A stretch of DNA of 64,000 nt, taken from NCBI GenBank assembly GCA_964616465.1, contig CAZTTO010000003.1:124001-188000 (forward strand), given 5' to 3'. A program made the position numbers and the translations under genes. This stretch comes from JAFLBI01 sp964616465 (GTDB taxonomy: Bacteria; Bacteroidota; Bacteroidia; Chitinophagales; Chitinophagaceae). The notes beneath the pieces are model-generated. The model saw only the letters and a list, made by a program, of their open reading frames with translations, had not been told where the DNA came from and searched no databases. Of the stretch, positions 1 through 9,698 are shown in pieces (position 1 is the stretch's first letter; each line of letters starts with the position of its first letter).

Positions 1-1294
1 TTTCTTTGAACCACTTTTCTAAAATAGCTTGCTTTTTTTCTTCTAAAGCGCGTTGCGAAATTCTGTTGTAATCATCTGCTAAATTTTCACGATGCGGCTC
101 GGTTTTTCTTTTTAAGTGAATTATTTGAACAGCCTTCTTACCCATTTCATCTGTAAAGGCAATTGGCTTTGAAAATTCACCTGGCTTCATTTTCTCCAAT
201 ATCTGAATTTGTTCGCGCGTTAACTGATCTATGGTTAGATAATTGCTTCCATCTCTACCCGATAATGAACCACCAGTAAACTTAGCTTTTTCATCTGTGC
301 TGTATTTGTTTACAGCTTCACCGAAAGTCATGGTACCGGCTATCAACATATTTCTTACTGAATCCAATAACTTGGTTGTTGCTTTCATCTCTTCATCGGT
401 GATAGGTGGAATTTTCAAAATATGACGAACTCCGGCATCGTCTCCATTTCTGGAAATCATTTGAATAATGTGGTAACCAAACTTTGATTTAAAGACAGGC
501 GATATTTGTCCGTCTTTTAATCGAAATGCCGCCGCCATAAAAGCGGGGTCAAAATTTCTTTCATTGCGATTGAGTGCATAATACCCAGCATTCTCTCTTA
601 CACCCGGATCCTCAGAATGTAGTTTTGCTAACTGTTCAAAACTCTTTCCAAGCACTTCTACTTGTCTGCGGTAATCGTTCAGTTGTTGAATCACATATTC
701 TTCTACATCTCGGGTTGCTTTGGGATGAATAACGAGCTGACTCATTTCAACCTCCATTTCATAGAAGGGTAGACTGTCTTTTGGAATCTTATTAAAATAC
801 TCCTTCACTTCATTAGGAGTAATACGAACATTGCCCACCACTTTGCTGCGCATTTCATCTGCCAGTTCGCGTTCTCTGAAAGGAATTCTAAAGTCTTCTT
901 TGATTTGATAAACTGTTCTTCCAGCAATTTCTTCTAAAATTTCTTTAGATCCATACATCCCAATAAACTGACGAATCTGATTTTCGAGTTTCGCTTCAAT
1001 GTCTTCCTCACTAATTTTTAAAGAATCTTTTTCAGCTTGTAATACTAGAGCTTTTTGAATTAACTGTCCTTCTAGCACTTCACATTCGGTAGGTGCTGCA
1101 TCACCAGCATCTGGATAGTTTCTTTTAAAATCTATAATTGCGTTTACGATATCTGAGCGCAATATGATTCTATCGCCTACTTGACCAACAATTTTATCGG
1201 CCAATACTTTTTTTACCTGAGTTTTATTTTGGGCTTGGCTAAAAGCTAAAATTCCAGCCCATGAAAACATTACTAAAAACAAAATCTTCTTCAT
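1..1294 (-). CDS. SurA-like peptidylprolyl isomerase (C-terminus cut by window edge)
   Basis: Periplasmic chaperone and parvulin-type prolyl isomerase expected to help outer-membrane proteins fold. The reading frame starts with an ATG at 1294 and stays open to base 1, giving about 431 residues without a stop, so the C-terminus lies outside the window. The start MKKILFLVMFSWAGILAFSQ is a signal peptide. A SurA-type N-terminal helical region follows (about residues 30-150). Two parvulin-like domains come next: about 181-276, ending with the typical FGYHIIQM, and about 288-395, starting VRHILKI and carrying GGSLSG. One N-terminal region plus two rotamase domains is the SurA plan. The gene is last in a minus-strand series and sits 113 bases after the FN3 protein gene. 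The family call is firm; the client proteins are unknown. Confidence 0.9.
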   Translation of the reverse strand, partial: MKKILFLVMFSWAGILAFSQAQNKTQVKKVLADKIVGQVGDRIILRSDIVNAIIDFKRNYPDAGDAAPTECEVLEGQLIQKALVLQAEKDSLKISEEDIEAKLENQIRQFIGMYGSKEILEEIAGRTVYQIKEDFRIPFRERELADEMRSKVVGNVRITPNEVKEYFNKIPKDSLPFYEMEVEMSQLVIHPKATRDVEEYVIQQLNDYRRQVEVLGKSFEQLAKLHSEDPGVRENAGYYALNRNERNFDPAFMAAAFRLKDGQISPVFKSKFGYHIIQMISRNGDDAGVRHILKIPPITDEEMKATTKLLDSVRNMLIAGTMTFGEAVNKYSTDEKAKFTGGSLSGRDGSNYLTIDQLTREQIQILEKMKPGEFSKPIAFTDEMGKKAVQIIHLKRKTEPHRENLADDYNRISQRALEEKKQAILEKWFKE

Positions 1295-1407
1295 AAATAT
1301 CTACCTGTTGTTGAACTGCCCTGCAGTTGGGTGTACAAAATTAACTGATTGCCCGCTAGTTTGGGCCTAAAAGGGCGGATTTAACAAAAACAAAGAATTA
1401 TATAGCC

Positions 1408-2805
1408 CTATTTTGTTGTTCTGAACCGCAAAACATCGGAAAATGGTCCCAGCTTTCCATTAGGAAAACGGATAGCTACCTTCACTTGGTAGTTTTTGTC
1501 GGCTTCCAAGTTGTTCAACTCCATTCCCCCAGAGGTATATGTAAATTCCTTCCAATTCATACCATCAGATGAGTAGGCTACTAAATATGATTCCAATGCA
1601 TTATTGCTACAGTCGCTGTTCATCATGGTAAATGCTCCCATTGGATTAGAAGAGCGGAAAAAGCTCAATGTGGCTTTATTCTTACCAATATTGGTTGTTC
1701 TTAGATTAAAAGGACGTGGACATTCTGTGCTCACCACAATGCTTTCGGTGCTTTCGCTCATCGTTCCATCCTGACAAGCATATTGAACCTTAAACTCATA
1801 TTTTGTGCAAGGATCTAGCTGTTTAATACCATAAGCAGATGAGGGCAGCATACACCCACCTGGTGCTTTTACGGTAATCCAATTTCCAGAACCCAAAGTT
1901 CTGTATTGAATGAAAACAGATTGAATCTCTGGCTGCATTTCTGCTCCAAAGCCTTTTCCAAAATTGGGACATGCGGTCCATTTCAACTCAACACAATAAG
2001 CGGCCTTGGTTATACTTACTCTGGGCTGAATACACTTCTTGTTGATTGGGCCTTTTGGTGTATTGGATGAACCTTCAGCTGTTGAACTGCCTTCTTGCTG
2101 ATTACTAGAATTGCACACAAGATATCTTTCTATTCTTCCATTTGAATATTGAATCCAAATAGTATCACCCGATTTTCTATAACCTACATTTTCATATTGC
2201 TGTTTTGGTGCGGTATTCGGTGAACCAGGATTTGACGGAGAAGTCCCAGAAACATAAGCGCTTAGATTAGGTAGTTGAACGCGCACTTGTGTAAGCCGAA
2301 TGTTTTTAATACTAAACCCAGCGCGATATAAATCTTTTGCCTGTTCTGCAGTTAATCCAGGAAATAATTTGCCCCATGCAGGAGAACCCGCCATGTCATT
2401 TGAAAGCACATTTGCATCGGTAACCGTACACACTAACTGATTTTGTGAGTTGTAGATATCATAGGCAATATCAGGACTAGAGAATTTTATTTGTGAAACA
2501 ACACTAGCCGGTAAAGAGCTAACAGCAATTTTTTGTCCGTTGTAAATCACATAACTACCAAGTTTGAAATTACCTGCTAAATGATTTCTTGTTGGATCAC
2601 CAAAGAAAGCATCATATATAATTTTGATTTGTGCACTTGCTTCAGCGCCCTGTTGTGCTCCTTCTGGCGGTGTCCAGTTAATACGCTCGCTAGCTTCGCG
2701 TTTAAATTTGCTTTGCGCAGTTGCTAAATAAGAATTTCCTATTAAAGTAATTAGAAGAAAGAAGAAGACTTTTTTGTAAAATCTGCGGGTTTGTAAGGGT
2801 TTCAT
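1408..2805 (-). CDS. Secreted fibronectin type III domain protein
   Basis: Exported protein of 465 residues whose function I do not recognise. It opens with a basic n-region and a hydrophobic stretch (FFFLLITLIGNSYLATAQ), a signal peptide of about 31 residues. Residues 35-210 match nothing I can name. A Ser/Asn/Gly-rich linker lies near 235-252. Two fibronectin III-like beta domains follow at about 255-360 and 362-465. They show CVELKWTAC, an FKVQYAC strand and a closing NYQVKVAIRFPNGKLGPFSD. Several Cys in the first FN3 module suggest disulfides. I see no type IX secretion C-terminal domain and no lipobox. It is 20 bases downstream of asnB on the same strand, probably cotranscribed, with no obvious functional link. 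Confidence 0.75.
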   Translation of the reverse strand: MKPLQTRRFYKKVFFFLLITLIGNSYLATAQSKFKREASERINWTPPEGAQQGAEASAQIKIIYDAFFGDPTRNHLAGNFKLGSYVIYNGQKIAVSSLPASVVSQIKFSSPDIAYDIYNSQNQLVCTVTDANVLSNDMAGSPAWGKLFPGLTAEQAKDLYRAGFSIKNIRLTQVRVQLPNLSAYVSGTSPSNPGSPNTAPKQQYENVGYRKSGDTIWIQYSNGRIERYLVCNSSNQQEGSSTAEGSSNTPKGPINKKCIQPRVSITKAAYCVELKWTACPNFGKGFGAEMQPEIQSVFIQYRTLGSGNWITVKAPGGCMLPSSAYGIKQLDPCTKYEFKVQYACQDGTMSESTESIVVSTECPRPFNLRTTNIGKNKATLSFFRSSNPMGAFTMMNSDCSNNALESYLVAYSSDGMNWKEFTYTSGGMELNNLEADKNYQVKVAIRFPNGKLGPFSDVLRFRTTK

Positions 2806-2825
2806 GTTTTGAAATTAGTACAAAA

Positions 2826-4688
2826 TCATTTTTGAAGTAGTTCTGCTGCACACAAATACCTCCAATCATATCCATTTGGTGCGTGTGCTTCTGTTGGCTG
2901 TACCGGTTCTTCTAAAATAGTTGGTAGAAGAATTCCTTGTTGAACTAGGGAACGCCTGCTTTCCATAACAAGGTCTTGTAAGTTTACCTGATTCATCCAA
3001 GTAACTTGTGGTGGCTCAAACCCTATTTTTCCTTTTCTCCAAACAATTTCTTTGGGCAGTTCTTTTTTATACGCTTCACGCAATAACCATTTGGTATATC
3101 CCTGGTTGATTTTCTTTTCTGGTTGAAGGGAAAATGCAAATGAAACCAAATGGGGCGACAAATAAGGCAGTCGTAACTCTATTCCGTGTGCCATTGCGTT
3201 TCTATCACCAAATCTAAGTAAGACCTGTAATGGACCATCAACTAAGTCGTGGTATAAGCTATCGTCTAATGCTTTAATAACAGGCTGCATCAAAGCATCG
3301 TCGTTGTAATAGGCTGCATAAAAGTCAGGATTAAGGTGCGGGTGATTTAACTGTTCTTGAATTGCTTTTTCTTGACGTTTCTTAGCTGCTTTTTCAGGCA
3401 GCCATGCGGCCACATAGTGTTTCCAAGTAAATGAATTGATAAAACCGTTTTCTAACAGTTGTTTTTTTTCAGTTTGAAAGCGTTTATAATTGTTTCTAAA
3501 CAGATACTGTAAATGCCACGAAACATGGGTGGCATATCCACCCCAACATTCATCGGCTCCTTGGCCATCAATTAAAACCCTCACACCTTCTTGTGCAGCT
3601 TTTTGAAACAGCAGGTATTGCAACACAACACTGCTACTTTGTAAAGGCATTTCTTGGTGATACAAAACTTTTTGGATGACATCTGCAATATCAATATTGC
3701 TATAATCTTCTAAATATTGATTCAGCGAAAGCTTACTTGCAACTGTTGTACTAAAGCTACTCTCATCTATAGAATGACCTGGAAAAATTGCGCTAAATGC
3801 TGCTATTTTATCATGAGGCCTACGTTCTCTTGCTTTAGCAGCAAGTATGCTGCTATCAAGTCCACCACTTACAGTAAGTCCCCATTTAACAGAAGTTGGA
3901 ATTCTTTTTTCAACTGAGTTTTGCAAGAGTTCTTTCAATCTGTTGTTTAAATCCTCTATTGTAGCTTCTGGAGCATTTGAAAACTGAGGTCGCCACCACC
4001 TACGCATCTGTAACTTACCTTGTCCAGGTATAATTCTTATATAATGAGCTGGAGGCAGAGATAGAATATCGTTGTAAAAAGTATCTGTTTTTTTTAATCC
4101 ACTGTACAACTTCCCTAAACTCAAATACCGCAACCACTGTCCACCATCTGCCGACTTTGGTACGCCTGCTTTCCAAAGCGCTTTCATCTCACTTGCAAAG
4201 TATAGTTTCCGAAACCTGCCGCGCATCTCCATTTCAACATGATAAAACAATGGTTTTTCACCCCATTTATCGCGACACAGGTAAACAGCGCGTTCCTGTA
4301 CATTAGCAAATGCAATAGCAAACATTCCTTCAAGTTTATCAAGTGCATCTAAATGCCAGGTTTGAAGAGCAGCAGCCAGCACCTCGGTATCGCTATTGGT
4401 TGTAAAGCGACAACCAAGCTCAATCAAATTCTTTCTAAGTTCAGCTGCATTATAGATTGCACCGTTAAAAATTAAATGAATATCGCCATATTGAAAAGGT
4501 TGTACCGCCAAATTCGCATCTGGACTTATCATTAAATGATTATGAGCCAGCGCCCATTGTCTACCACTATCCACTATGTACTTGTTTCCATCGGGACCGC
4601 GGTGCAACAAAGCCGATTGCATTGCAACAACCTGTTCTTCAAAAAGCAGATCGGCATAGGGCGTAACAACTCCTGAAATTCCACACAT
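2826..4688 (-). CDS. asnB: Asparagine synthase (glutamine-hydrolysing)
   Basis: Makes asparagine from aspartate, ATP and glutamine in the cytoplasm. The protein begins MCGISGVV, so Cys2 becomes the N-terminal nucleophile of the class II glutaminase domain (about residues 2-215), and HRGPDG and FNGAIYN are typical of that domain. The synthetase domain (about 240-600) carries the pyrophosphate loop SGGLDSS at residues 274-280, then GQGADECWGGY and LRLPYLSPHLV. The 620-residue length is normal for AsnB. The start is fixed because the initiator Met must precede Cys2. It lies 3 bases after the DUF2911 gene and 20 before the FN3 gene, suggesting one transcript. A paralogue acting on another amide acceptor cannot be excluded, but all key motifs are intact. 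Confidence 0.95.
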   Translation of the reverse strand: MCGISGVVTPYADLLFEEQVVAMQSALLHRGPDGNKYIVDSGRQWALAHNHLMISPDANLAVQPFQYGDIHLIFNGAIYNAAELRKNLIELGCRFTTNSDTEVLAAALQTWHLDALDKLEGMFAIAFANVQERAVYLCRDKWGEKPLFYHVEMEMRGRFRKLYFASEMKALWKAGVPKSADGGQWLRYLSLGKLYSGLKKTDTFYNDILSLPPAHYIRIIPGQGKLQMRRWWRPQFSNAPEATIEDLNNRLKELLQNSVEKRIPTSVKWGLTVSGGLDSSILAAKARERRPHDKIAAFSAIFPGHSIDESSFSTTVASKLSLNQYLEDYSNIDIADVIQKVLYHQEMPLQSSSVVLQYLLFQKAAQEGVRVLIDGQGADECWGGYATHVSWHLQYLFRNNYKRFQTEKKQLLENGFINSFTWKHYVAAWLPEKAAKKRQEKAIQEQLNHPHLNPDFYAAYYNDDALMQPVIKALDDSLYHDLVDGPLQVLLRFGDRNAMAHGIELRLPYLSPHLVSFAFSLQPEKKINQGYTKWLLREAYKKELPKEIVWRKGKIGFEPPQVTWMNQVNLQDLVMESRRSLVQQGILLPTILEEPVQPTEAHAPNGYDWRYLCAAELLQK

Positions 4689-4691
4689 GCT

Positions 4692-5255
4692 TTAATAAGA
4701 AATGGGAAGCTGTACTTTTAATGTATCCCATAGTATAACTAGTTGAGATGCTGTTGATTTATTAGCACCAGTAAAAAACATAGTGAAGTTTTCAACCGAT
4801 TGCTCTTGCACTTCTGGTATTACATCTACTCGTAACAGGTCACGCTTATTGTTGTATAAAAAGCTACCCCAAATAAAATGATCGAGATTCAGTATTAAAG
4901 TCCACTTCTTTTCTTGTGGAATGCAAAACAAAGTGTATCGTCCTTTTGGTATTATTTTTCCGTTGATTTTTACCGGTCTAAAAAACTCAACTTCAGTAGC
5001 TTCATTTGCGCCCAATCGCCATACCTCATTATACTTAACAATACCACCAAATATAGTTCTACCAGCTTTTTGCGGTCTACCATACAGTATCCTAGCAACT
5101 GGATCTCCTTTTACTTGTCCACTTGTTTTTAGTTGCGGATACTCATGTGGCCAATAGCATAAATCCATAGGCGATTTATCAAGTTCGACGGGAGCCTGCT
5201 GAGCAAATACATGCACAGAAAGTAGGCCAAAGACTAGAAATAATATACCCTTCAT
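4692..5255 (-). CDS. DUF2911 domain secreted protein
   Basis: Small exported protein (187 residues) of the DUF2911 family, common in Bacteroidota and of unknown function. A signal peptide MKGILFLVFGLLSVHVFAQ is followed directly by the family domain. Recognisable elements are SPMDLCYWP, ARILYGRPQKAGRTIFGG, WRLGANEATEVEFF, and the strand GRYTLFCIPQEKKWTLILN. These suggest a compact beta-sandwich. No catalytic residues can be assigned. It ends 3 bases before asnB and starts 50 bases after the ACP phosphodiesterase gene, so it probably shares their transcript. The family assignment is confident; the role is not known to me. Confidence 0.88.
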   Translation of the reverse strand: MKGILFLVFGLLSVHVFAQQAPVELDKSPMDLCYWPHEYPQLKTSGQVKGDPVARILYGRPQKAGRTIFGGIVKYNEVWRLGANEATEVEFFRPVKINGKIIPKGRYTLFCIPQEKKWTLILNLDHFIWGSFLYNNKRDLLRVDVIPEVQEQSVENFTMFFTGANKSTASQLVILWDTLKVQLPISY

Positions 5256-5305
5256 ATTCCTAAAAGATGTTTGTTCAAAATTTCAAATTCTATATGCTAA
5301 TCGAT

Positions 5306-5929
5306 CTAAGCTCTTCTTTTTACATCAACAAAAGTACCCCTATCTAGTTTATTCAACTCCTGTTGAACGTGTGCTTTTACTGCTGGCATGAATTCTTGGT
5401 ATAATTGCTCGAGTTGACAATACTCCTGTTCAAACAACCAATACACAGGAGTTGCTGCTTCAATATATTTTGCTCGTCTGACCAAGCCTTCAAAGCTTCT
5501 TGCAACGCCCCAGTTAAACTGGTAATGATATAACCAGTTTTGTTGCTGCATAAAAGGAAATAGCGTGGCAAACTTTTCGGGAAAAGATGCTGACTGCTTT
5601 TCTAATTGCGCATATACATTCGTCGAGAAAGTTTGAAGACTAGGTGCAGTAGGAAAAACTGAAGCATCTTTTGCCAAAAAATGATCATACACAATATCTA
5701 CAAAAGCACCTGCATATCTTCCTGCCGCTGGTTGCAGCAAGGCGTTTGCAGTTTTAGTTGCCGGATGTGCATCTGTAAACCGATCAATTGAACGATGTAG
5801 TTGAATGCCCGCCTGAACACTTGGTTCAAAATTGAATTGTTCTTTCCCTTTCACAAAATCACTGATCATATTACCCATCAGTATTTTTGGATCTTGCAAA
5901 GACAAATATGCGTGTGCTAAGTAGTTCAT
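5306..5929 (-). CDS. Acyl carrier protein phosphodiesterase (AcpH/DUF479 family)
   Basis: Predicted to remove the 4'-phosphopantetheine arm from acyl carrier protein. The 207-residue protein starts MNYLAHAYLSL, the conserved AcpH opening, and continues with GNMISDFVKGK, then HRSIDRFTDAHP with the His/Asp residues proposed to bind metal in this HD-like family. Further on, FVDIVYDHFLA supplies another conserved Asp-His pair. E. coli AcpH is about 193 residues, so the length fits. No signal peptide is present, consistent with a cytoplasmic enzyme. It lies between the prolyl oligopeptidase gene (27 bases) and the DUF2911 gene (50 bases). Some members of DUF479 are untested, so the exact activity is family-based inference. 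Confidence 0.87.
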   Translation of the reverse strand: MNYLAHAYLSLQDPKILMGNMISDFVKGKEQFNFEPSVQAGIQLHRSIDRFTDAHPATKTANALLQPAAGRYAGAFVDIVYDHFLAKDASVFPTAPSLQTFSTNVYAQLEKQSASFPEKFATLFPFMQQQNWLYHYQFNWGVARSFEGLVRRAKYIEAATPVYWLFEQEYCQLEQLYQEFMPAVKAHVQQELNKLDRGTFVDVKRRA

Positions 5930-5956
5930 TAGGGGGGTGTTGTTAAATGGAAGTTT

Positions 5957-8083
5957 TTATTTCCAGCTGCCAGTGTTGTAGAAAAGAAAACTCCATTTAT
6001 CGGCTTGTTCCTCAATAATTTTTGCCGTTGGCTTACCGGCACCATGTCCAGCAGAAGTTTCAATTCGAATTAACACAGGGTTTTGTCCTTTGTGCTTTTC
6101 CTGCAATGTTGCAGCAAATTTAAAACTATGGGCTGGCACAACTCTATCGTCATGATCAGCTGTAGTAATAAGTGTTGCTGGATATGCTACGCCTGCTTTT
6201 AAATTGTGTAAAGGTGAATAGCGATAGAGATTATCAAAGCTCTCTTTACTTTGTTCGCTGCTTCCGTATTCAACCACCCAACCCCAACCAACTGTAAACT
6301 TGTGGTAGCGCAACATATCTAAAACACCCACAGCAGGAAACGCCACTTTACAGAAGTTGGGCTGCTGTGTCATAACTGCTCCTACCAATAAACCCCCATT
6401 ACTTCCGCCTTCTATTGCTAAATATTCAGTAGAAGTATAACCCTCCTTCTTTAAAAACTCACCACAAGCAATGAAATCGTCAAACACTTGTTGCTTTTTA
6501 TCAAGCATACCTGCTTTATGCCAAGCCTCTCCATACTCTCCGCCACCTCTTAAATTGGCCATTGCATAAACACCGCCTTTTTCGAGTAAAATTAAATTCG
6601 ATGTGCTGAAGCTAGGAGTTAGACTTACATTAAATCCGCCATATCCATATAATAAAGTGGGGGCTTTGCCATCCAACTTCAGCCCTTTTTTGTGTGTGAT
6701 GAACATTGGAACTTTGGCCCCGTCTGTGCTCGTTACAAAAACTTGTTTGGTTTCATAATCGCCTGGATTGAACTTAACAGCAGCTTGCTGGAAAATTTTT
6801 GATTCTCCATTAGCTGGATTGTATTGGTAAATGGTGTTAGGAACAGTAAACGAAGTATAACTATAGAAGAGTACTGCATCATCTTTATTACCATCAAAAC
6901 CATATGCTGTTCCTAGGCCGGGTAACTTCACTTCAAAATCTAATTTTCCATTAGGTAAGCTATACTGATAAACTTTTGAACAAGCATCTTTCAAATAAGT
7001 AAGGAAAAGTTTTCCAGAGGCAATACTGGCTGATTCAAGTTTCTCAGATTTCTCTGCAATGAAATCCTGCATTTTTCCTGTTGATGGATCCACTAGTGAA
7101 ACTTTATAATTGGGCGCATCTTGGTTGTGATAAACCAATAACTGGTCACCCAAATTGTCGAGCACTGTATAGTTGTTACTAAACCCTTTGAACAGTTTTT
7201 TGAAGGCTGCATCCTTTTGCTGAAAATCGCGGTACCAAAGTTCGGTTCCATCTGTTCCTTCTGAGATAGAAAGAATTAAAAATCGCTCATCTTCTGTTAC
7301 CTGTGCCCAGTAATACCTAAGTGGATTCGCAGGGTCTTGATAGATGAGTTCATCTTTTTCTTGTGGATCACCTAAGCGATGGTAATACACTTTCATTCCT
7401 GAGTTTTTAGCCGATAATGCTTTGCCATCGGCTGGAGCATCATAGCGACTGTAATAAAATCCATCTCCTCTCCAAGAGGCACCACTAAACTTCAACCACT
7501 TTAATTGGTCGGTCATTTTTTTCTTGGTAGCAACTTCCATCACTTCCATTTCTTGCCAATCACTTCCTGCCCTATTAATGGCTATAGCCATGTATTTTTT
7601 ATCCTTACTCAATCCAGCTAATCCTGCTGTAACTGTTCCGTCTTTGCTAAGTTGATTAGGGTCTAAAAACACTTCAGACTTCCCTTCTAATCCATCCTGA
7701 ATATAGTATACAGCTTGATTTTGCAGCCCGTCATTTTTGGTATATAAATATTGGTTGCCACTTAATCGGTATGGAGCGGTATAACGTGTATAGTTGAAAA
7801 GCTCACTGTATCTTTTAGCAATTTCTTCTCTAAACGGAATTGCTTTCAAGTACCCAAAAGTTAGCTCATTCTGTTGTTTTACCCAAGCTTCTGTAGCTGC
7901 GCTGGTATCATCTTCCAACCAACGATAAGGATCCTTTACAACTGTTCCAAAATAGTTGTCTTCAACTGTGGTGTCTTGTACAGTTTTGGGATAAGAAAGA
8001 GTTTGGTTGTGCATTGGCGGCTCATTTTTGCAAGCAAATAAAACAATTGCCATACAAAACAGTAGAGAGAAATTTCGGTTCAT
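5957..8083 (-). CDS. Prolyl oligopeptidase family serine peptidase (S9A), lipoprotein
   Basis: Serine peptidase predicted to cut short peptides after proline in the envelope. The N-terminus MNRNFSLLFCMAIVLFACKN has a lipobox ending at Cys18, so it is probably a lipoprotein. An N-terminal segment (DPYRWLEDD, about residues 52-60) and a seven-bladed propeller (about 90-440) precede the alpha/beta-hydrolase domain. The nucleophile is Ser561 in GGSNGG. The acidic residue lies in DHDDRVVP and the catalytic His is His680 in SAGHGAG. LLYGYGGFN marks the oxyanion-hole region. The length of 708 matches prolyl endopeptidases. It heads the minus-strand group that continues into the ACP phosphodiesterase gene. 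With the S46 peptidase at 51.6 kb it points to peptide use. Confidence 0.93.
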   Translation of the reverse strand: MNRNFSLLFCMAIVLFACKNEPPMHNQTLSYPKTVQDTTVEDNYFGTVVKDPYRWLEDDTSAATEAWVKQQNELTFGYLKAIPFREEIAKRYSELFNYTRYTAPYRLSGNQYLYTKNDGLQNQAVYYIQDGLEGKSEVFLDPNQLSKDGTVTAGLAGLSKDKKYMAIAINRAGSDWQEMEVMEVATKKKMTDQLKWLKFSGASWRGDGFYYSRYDAPADGKALSAKNSGMKVYYHRLGDPQEKDELIYQDPANPLRYYWAQVTEDERFLILSISEGTDGTELWYRDFQQKDAAFKKLFKGFSNNYTVLDNLGDQLLVYHNQDAPNYKVSLVDPSTGKMQDFIAEKSEKLESASIASGKLFLTYLKDACSKVYQYSLPNGKLDFEVKLPGLGTAYGFDGNKDDAVLFYSYTSFTVPNTIYQYNPANGESKIFQQAAVKFNPGDYETKQVFVTSTDGAKVPMFITHKKGLKLDGKAPTLLYGYGGFNVSLTPSFSTSNLILLEKGGVYAMANLRGGGEYGEAWHKAGMLDKKQQVFDDFIACGEFLKKEGYTSTEYLAIEGGSNGGLLVGAVMTQQPNFCKVAFPAVGVLDMLRYHKFTVGWGWVVEYGSSEQSKESFDNLYRYSPLHNLKAGVAYPATLITTADHDDRVVPAHSFKFAATLQEKHKGQNPVLIRIETSAGHGAGKPTAKIIEEQADKWSFLFYNTGSWK

Positions 8084-8161
8084 ATGAAAATGGTTAGACT
8101 TTCAAGATACAACTTCTATACGCTTCTTGCATAATATGTGTCTTTCTCTTTAACTTTCGGC

Positions 8162-9613
8162 ATGCCAATTTCACTTAAAAATCTAGCTGGGTGGTTACCG
8201 GCAATTCTTCTTTTTGTGGGAGTTTTACTTTGGGAGCCCTTTCCTGAGCAAGTTTCTGCAAACAGGGTATTAGCAATTGGCTTGGCAATGATTTGGTTAT
8301 GGGTAAGTGAAGTAACACCTATGCCAGTAGTAGCACTGCTTCCTTTAGTTTTATTTCCTCTTTTGAAAATTTGTGGTATTGAAGAAGCAGCAGTTCCTTA
8401 TGCTAATCCGGTTGTCTTTTTGTTTTTAGGAGGATTTCTCATAGGACTAGCCATTGAAAAGTGGAATCTGCACACAAGAATTGCATTGACAATAGTAAAG
8501 TTTACTGGTACTTCTGGCAATAGAATTGTGTTGGGCTTTATTTTGGCTGCGGGGTTGTTGAGCATGTGGCTGAGTAATACAGCCACAACTATTATGATGT
8601 ATCCAATTGCGCTTAGTGTGATACATGTTATGGAAAAGAGTTATAAAGGTCCGGGTAAACCACATTATCTGGCCATTTGTTTGCTAATGTCGATTGCTTA
8701 CGCCAGTAACTTCGGGGGAATTGCAACCATTATTGGCACACCACCCAATGTTGCTTTTATTGCTTTTATTGAAAAGAAATATGGATTCACCTATCCATTT
8801 TTAGATTGGATGTTGCTGTGTATGCCTATTGCTTTGCTGTTGATGTGGACTCTCTATATAGTGCTAACGAAGGTTTTATATAGAAATGGTATGAAATCAC
8901 ATCCAGAAACAGATGCTTTTATTCAAGAACAAGTGAGGGCATTGGGACCACTTTCGCCCAACGAGCGCAAAGTGTTGTATGTGTTTGTTGGAACTGCGTT
9001 TTTATGGATTTTCCGTGATGTGATAAATAATCTACAAACAGTCATTAAGTTAGACGATACGCTTATCGCCATGGCAGGCGGATTAAGTTTGTTTATCATT
9101 CCTTCATCAAAAGAAAAAGAACAGCTATTGGTTTGGAAGGATACTGAAAAAATGGCTTGGGGTATTCTGCTTTTGTTTGGAGGAGGGATATCGCTGGCTA
9201 ATCAATTAGAGAAAGCTGGACTTATTGAAATTGCAGGAAAATGGATGGCTTCATCAGCGGGAGATAATTTGTTCTTGTTGGTATTTTTAATTGCCGTTGC
9301 ATCTATTTTCATTAGTGAAATCATGAGCAACGTTGCTCAGGTAATTGTTTTTGCCCCAGTTATAGCTGGTATGGCCGATGTAATGCAAATTAATCCACTT
9401 TTACTAGGTGTACCGCTCACTTTAGGGGCTAGCTGTGCATCTATGCTTCCTATGGGAACTCCGCCCAACGCCATTGTTTTTGCAAGTGGACGCTTACGCT
9501 TATCTGATATGCTGAAGACAGGGCTGGTTATGAACCTCATTGCAATTGTACTCATAACCTTATTTAGTTATTACTTGTTGCCAGTTATCACAAGTTCTTG
9601 GCCTTCAACTTAA
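8162..9613 (+). CDS. DASS (SLC13) family sodium:dicarboxylate/anion symporter
   Basis: Inner-membrane transporter predicted to bring in di- or tricarboxylates, or sulfate, with Na+. The 483-residue protein has about 11 hydrophobic segments. It shows both family hallmarks: SNTATTIMM with downstream GTPPNVAF in the first half, and MSNVAQVIVFAPV with GTPPNAIVFASG in the second. The SNT and GTPPN repeats form the Na+ and substrate sites in this family. I chose the ATG at 8162; an in-frame GTG at 8138 would add eight residues. It is divergent from the prolyl oligopeptidase gene and precedes the transketolase subunit gene by 85 bases. The substrate cannot be read from the sequence. Confidence 0.92.
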   Translation: MPISLKNLAGWLPAILLFVGVLLWEPFPEQVSANRVLAIGLAMIWLWVSEVTPMPVVALLPLVLFPLLKICGIEEAAVPYANPVVFLFLGGFLIGLAIEKWNLHTRIALTIVKFTGTSGNRIVLGFILAAGLLSMWLSNTATTIMMYPIALSVIHVMEKSYKGPGKPHYLAICLLMSIAYASNFGGIATIIGTPPNVAFIAFIEKKYGFTYPFLDWMLLCMPIALLLMWTLYIVLTKVLYRNGMKSHPETDAFIQEQVRALGPLSPNERKVLYVFVGTAFLWIFRDVINNLQTVIKLDDTLIAMAGGLSLFIIPSSKEKEQLLVWKDTEKMAWGILLLFGGGISLANQLEKAGLIEIAGKWMASSAGDNLFLLVFLIAVASIFISEIMSNVAQVIVFAPVIAGMADVMQINPLLLGVPLTLGASCASMLPMGTPPNAIVFASGRLRLSDMLKTGLVMNLIAIVLITLFSYYLLPVITSSWPST

Positions 9614-9698
9614 AAATTTTTACTGAGTAATATTCAAATATTCCTTGCTTGATTTCGGCTTTAGATTCCGTTACTTTGCAGCCTAAAATTGAGCTTTC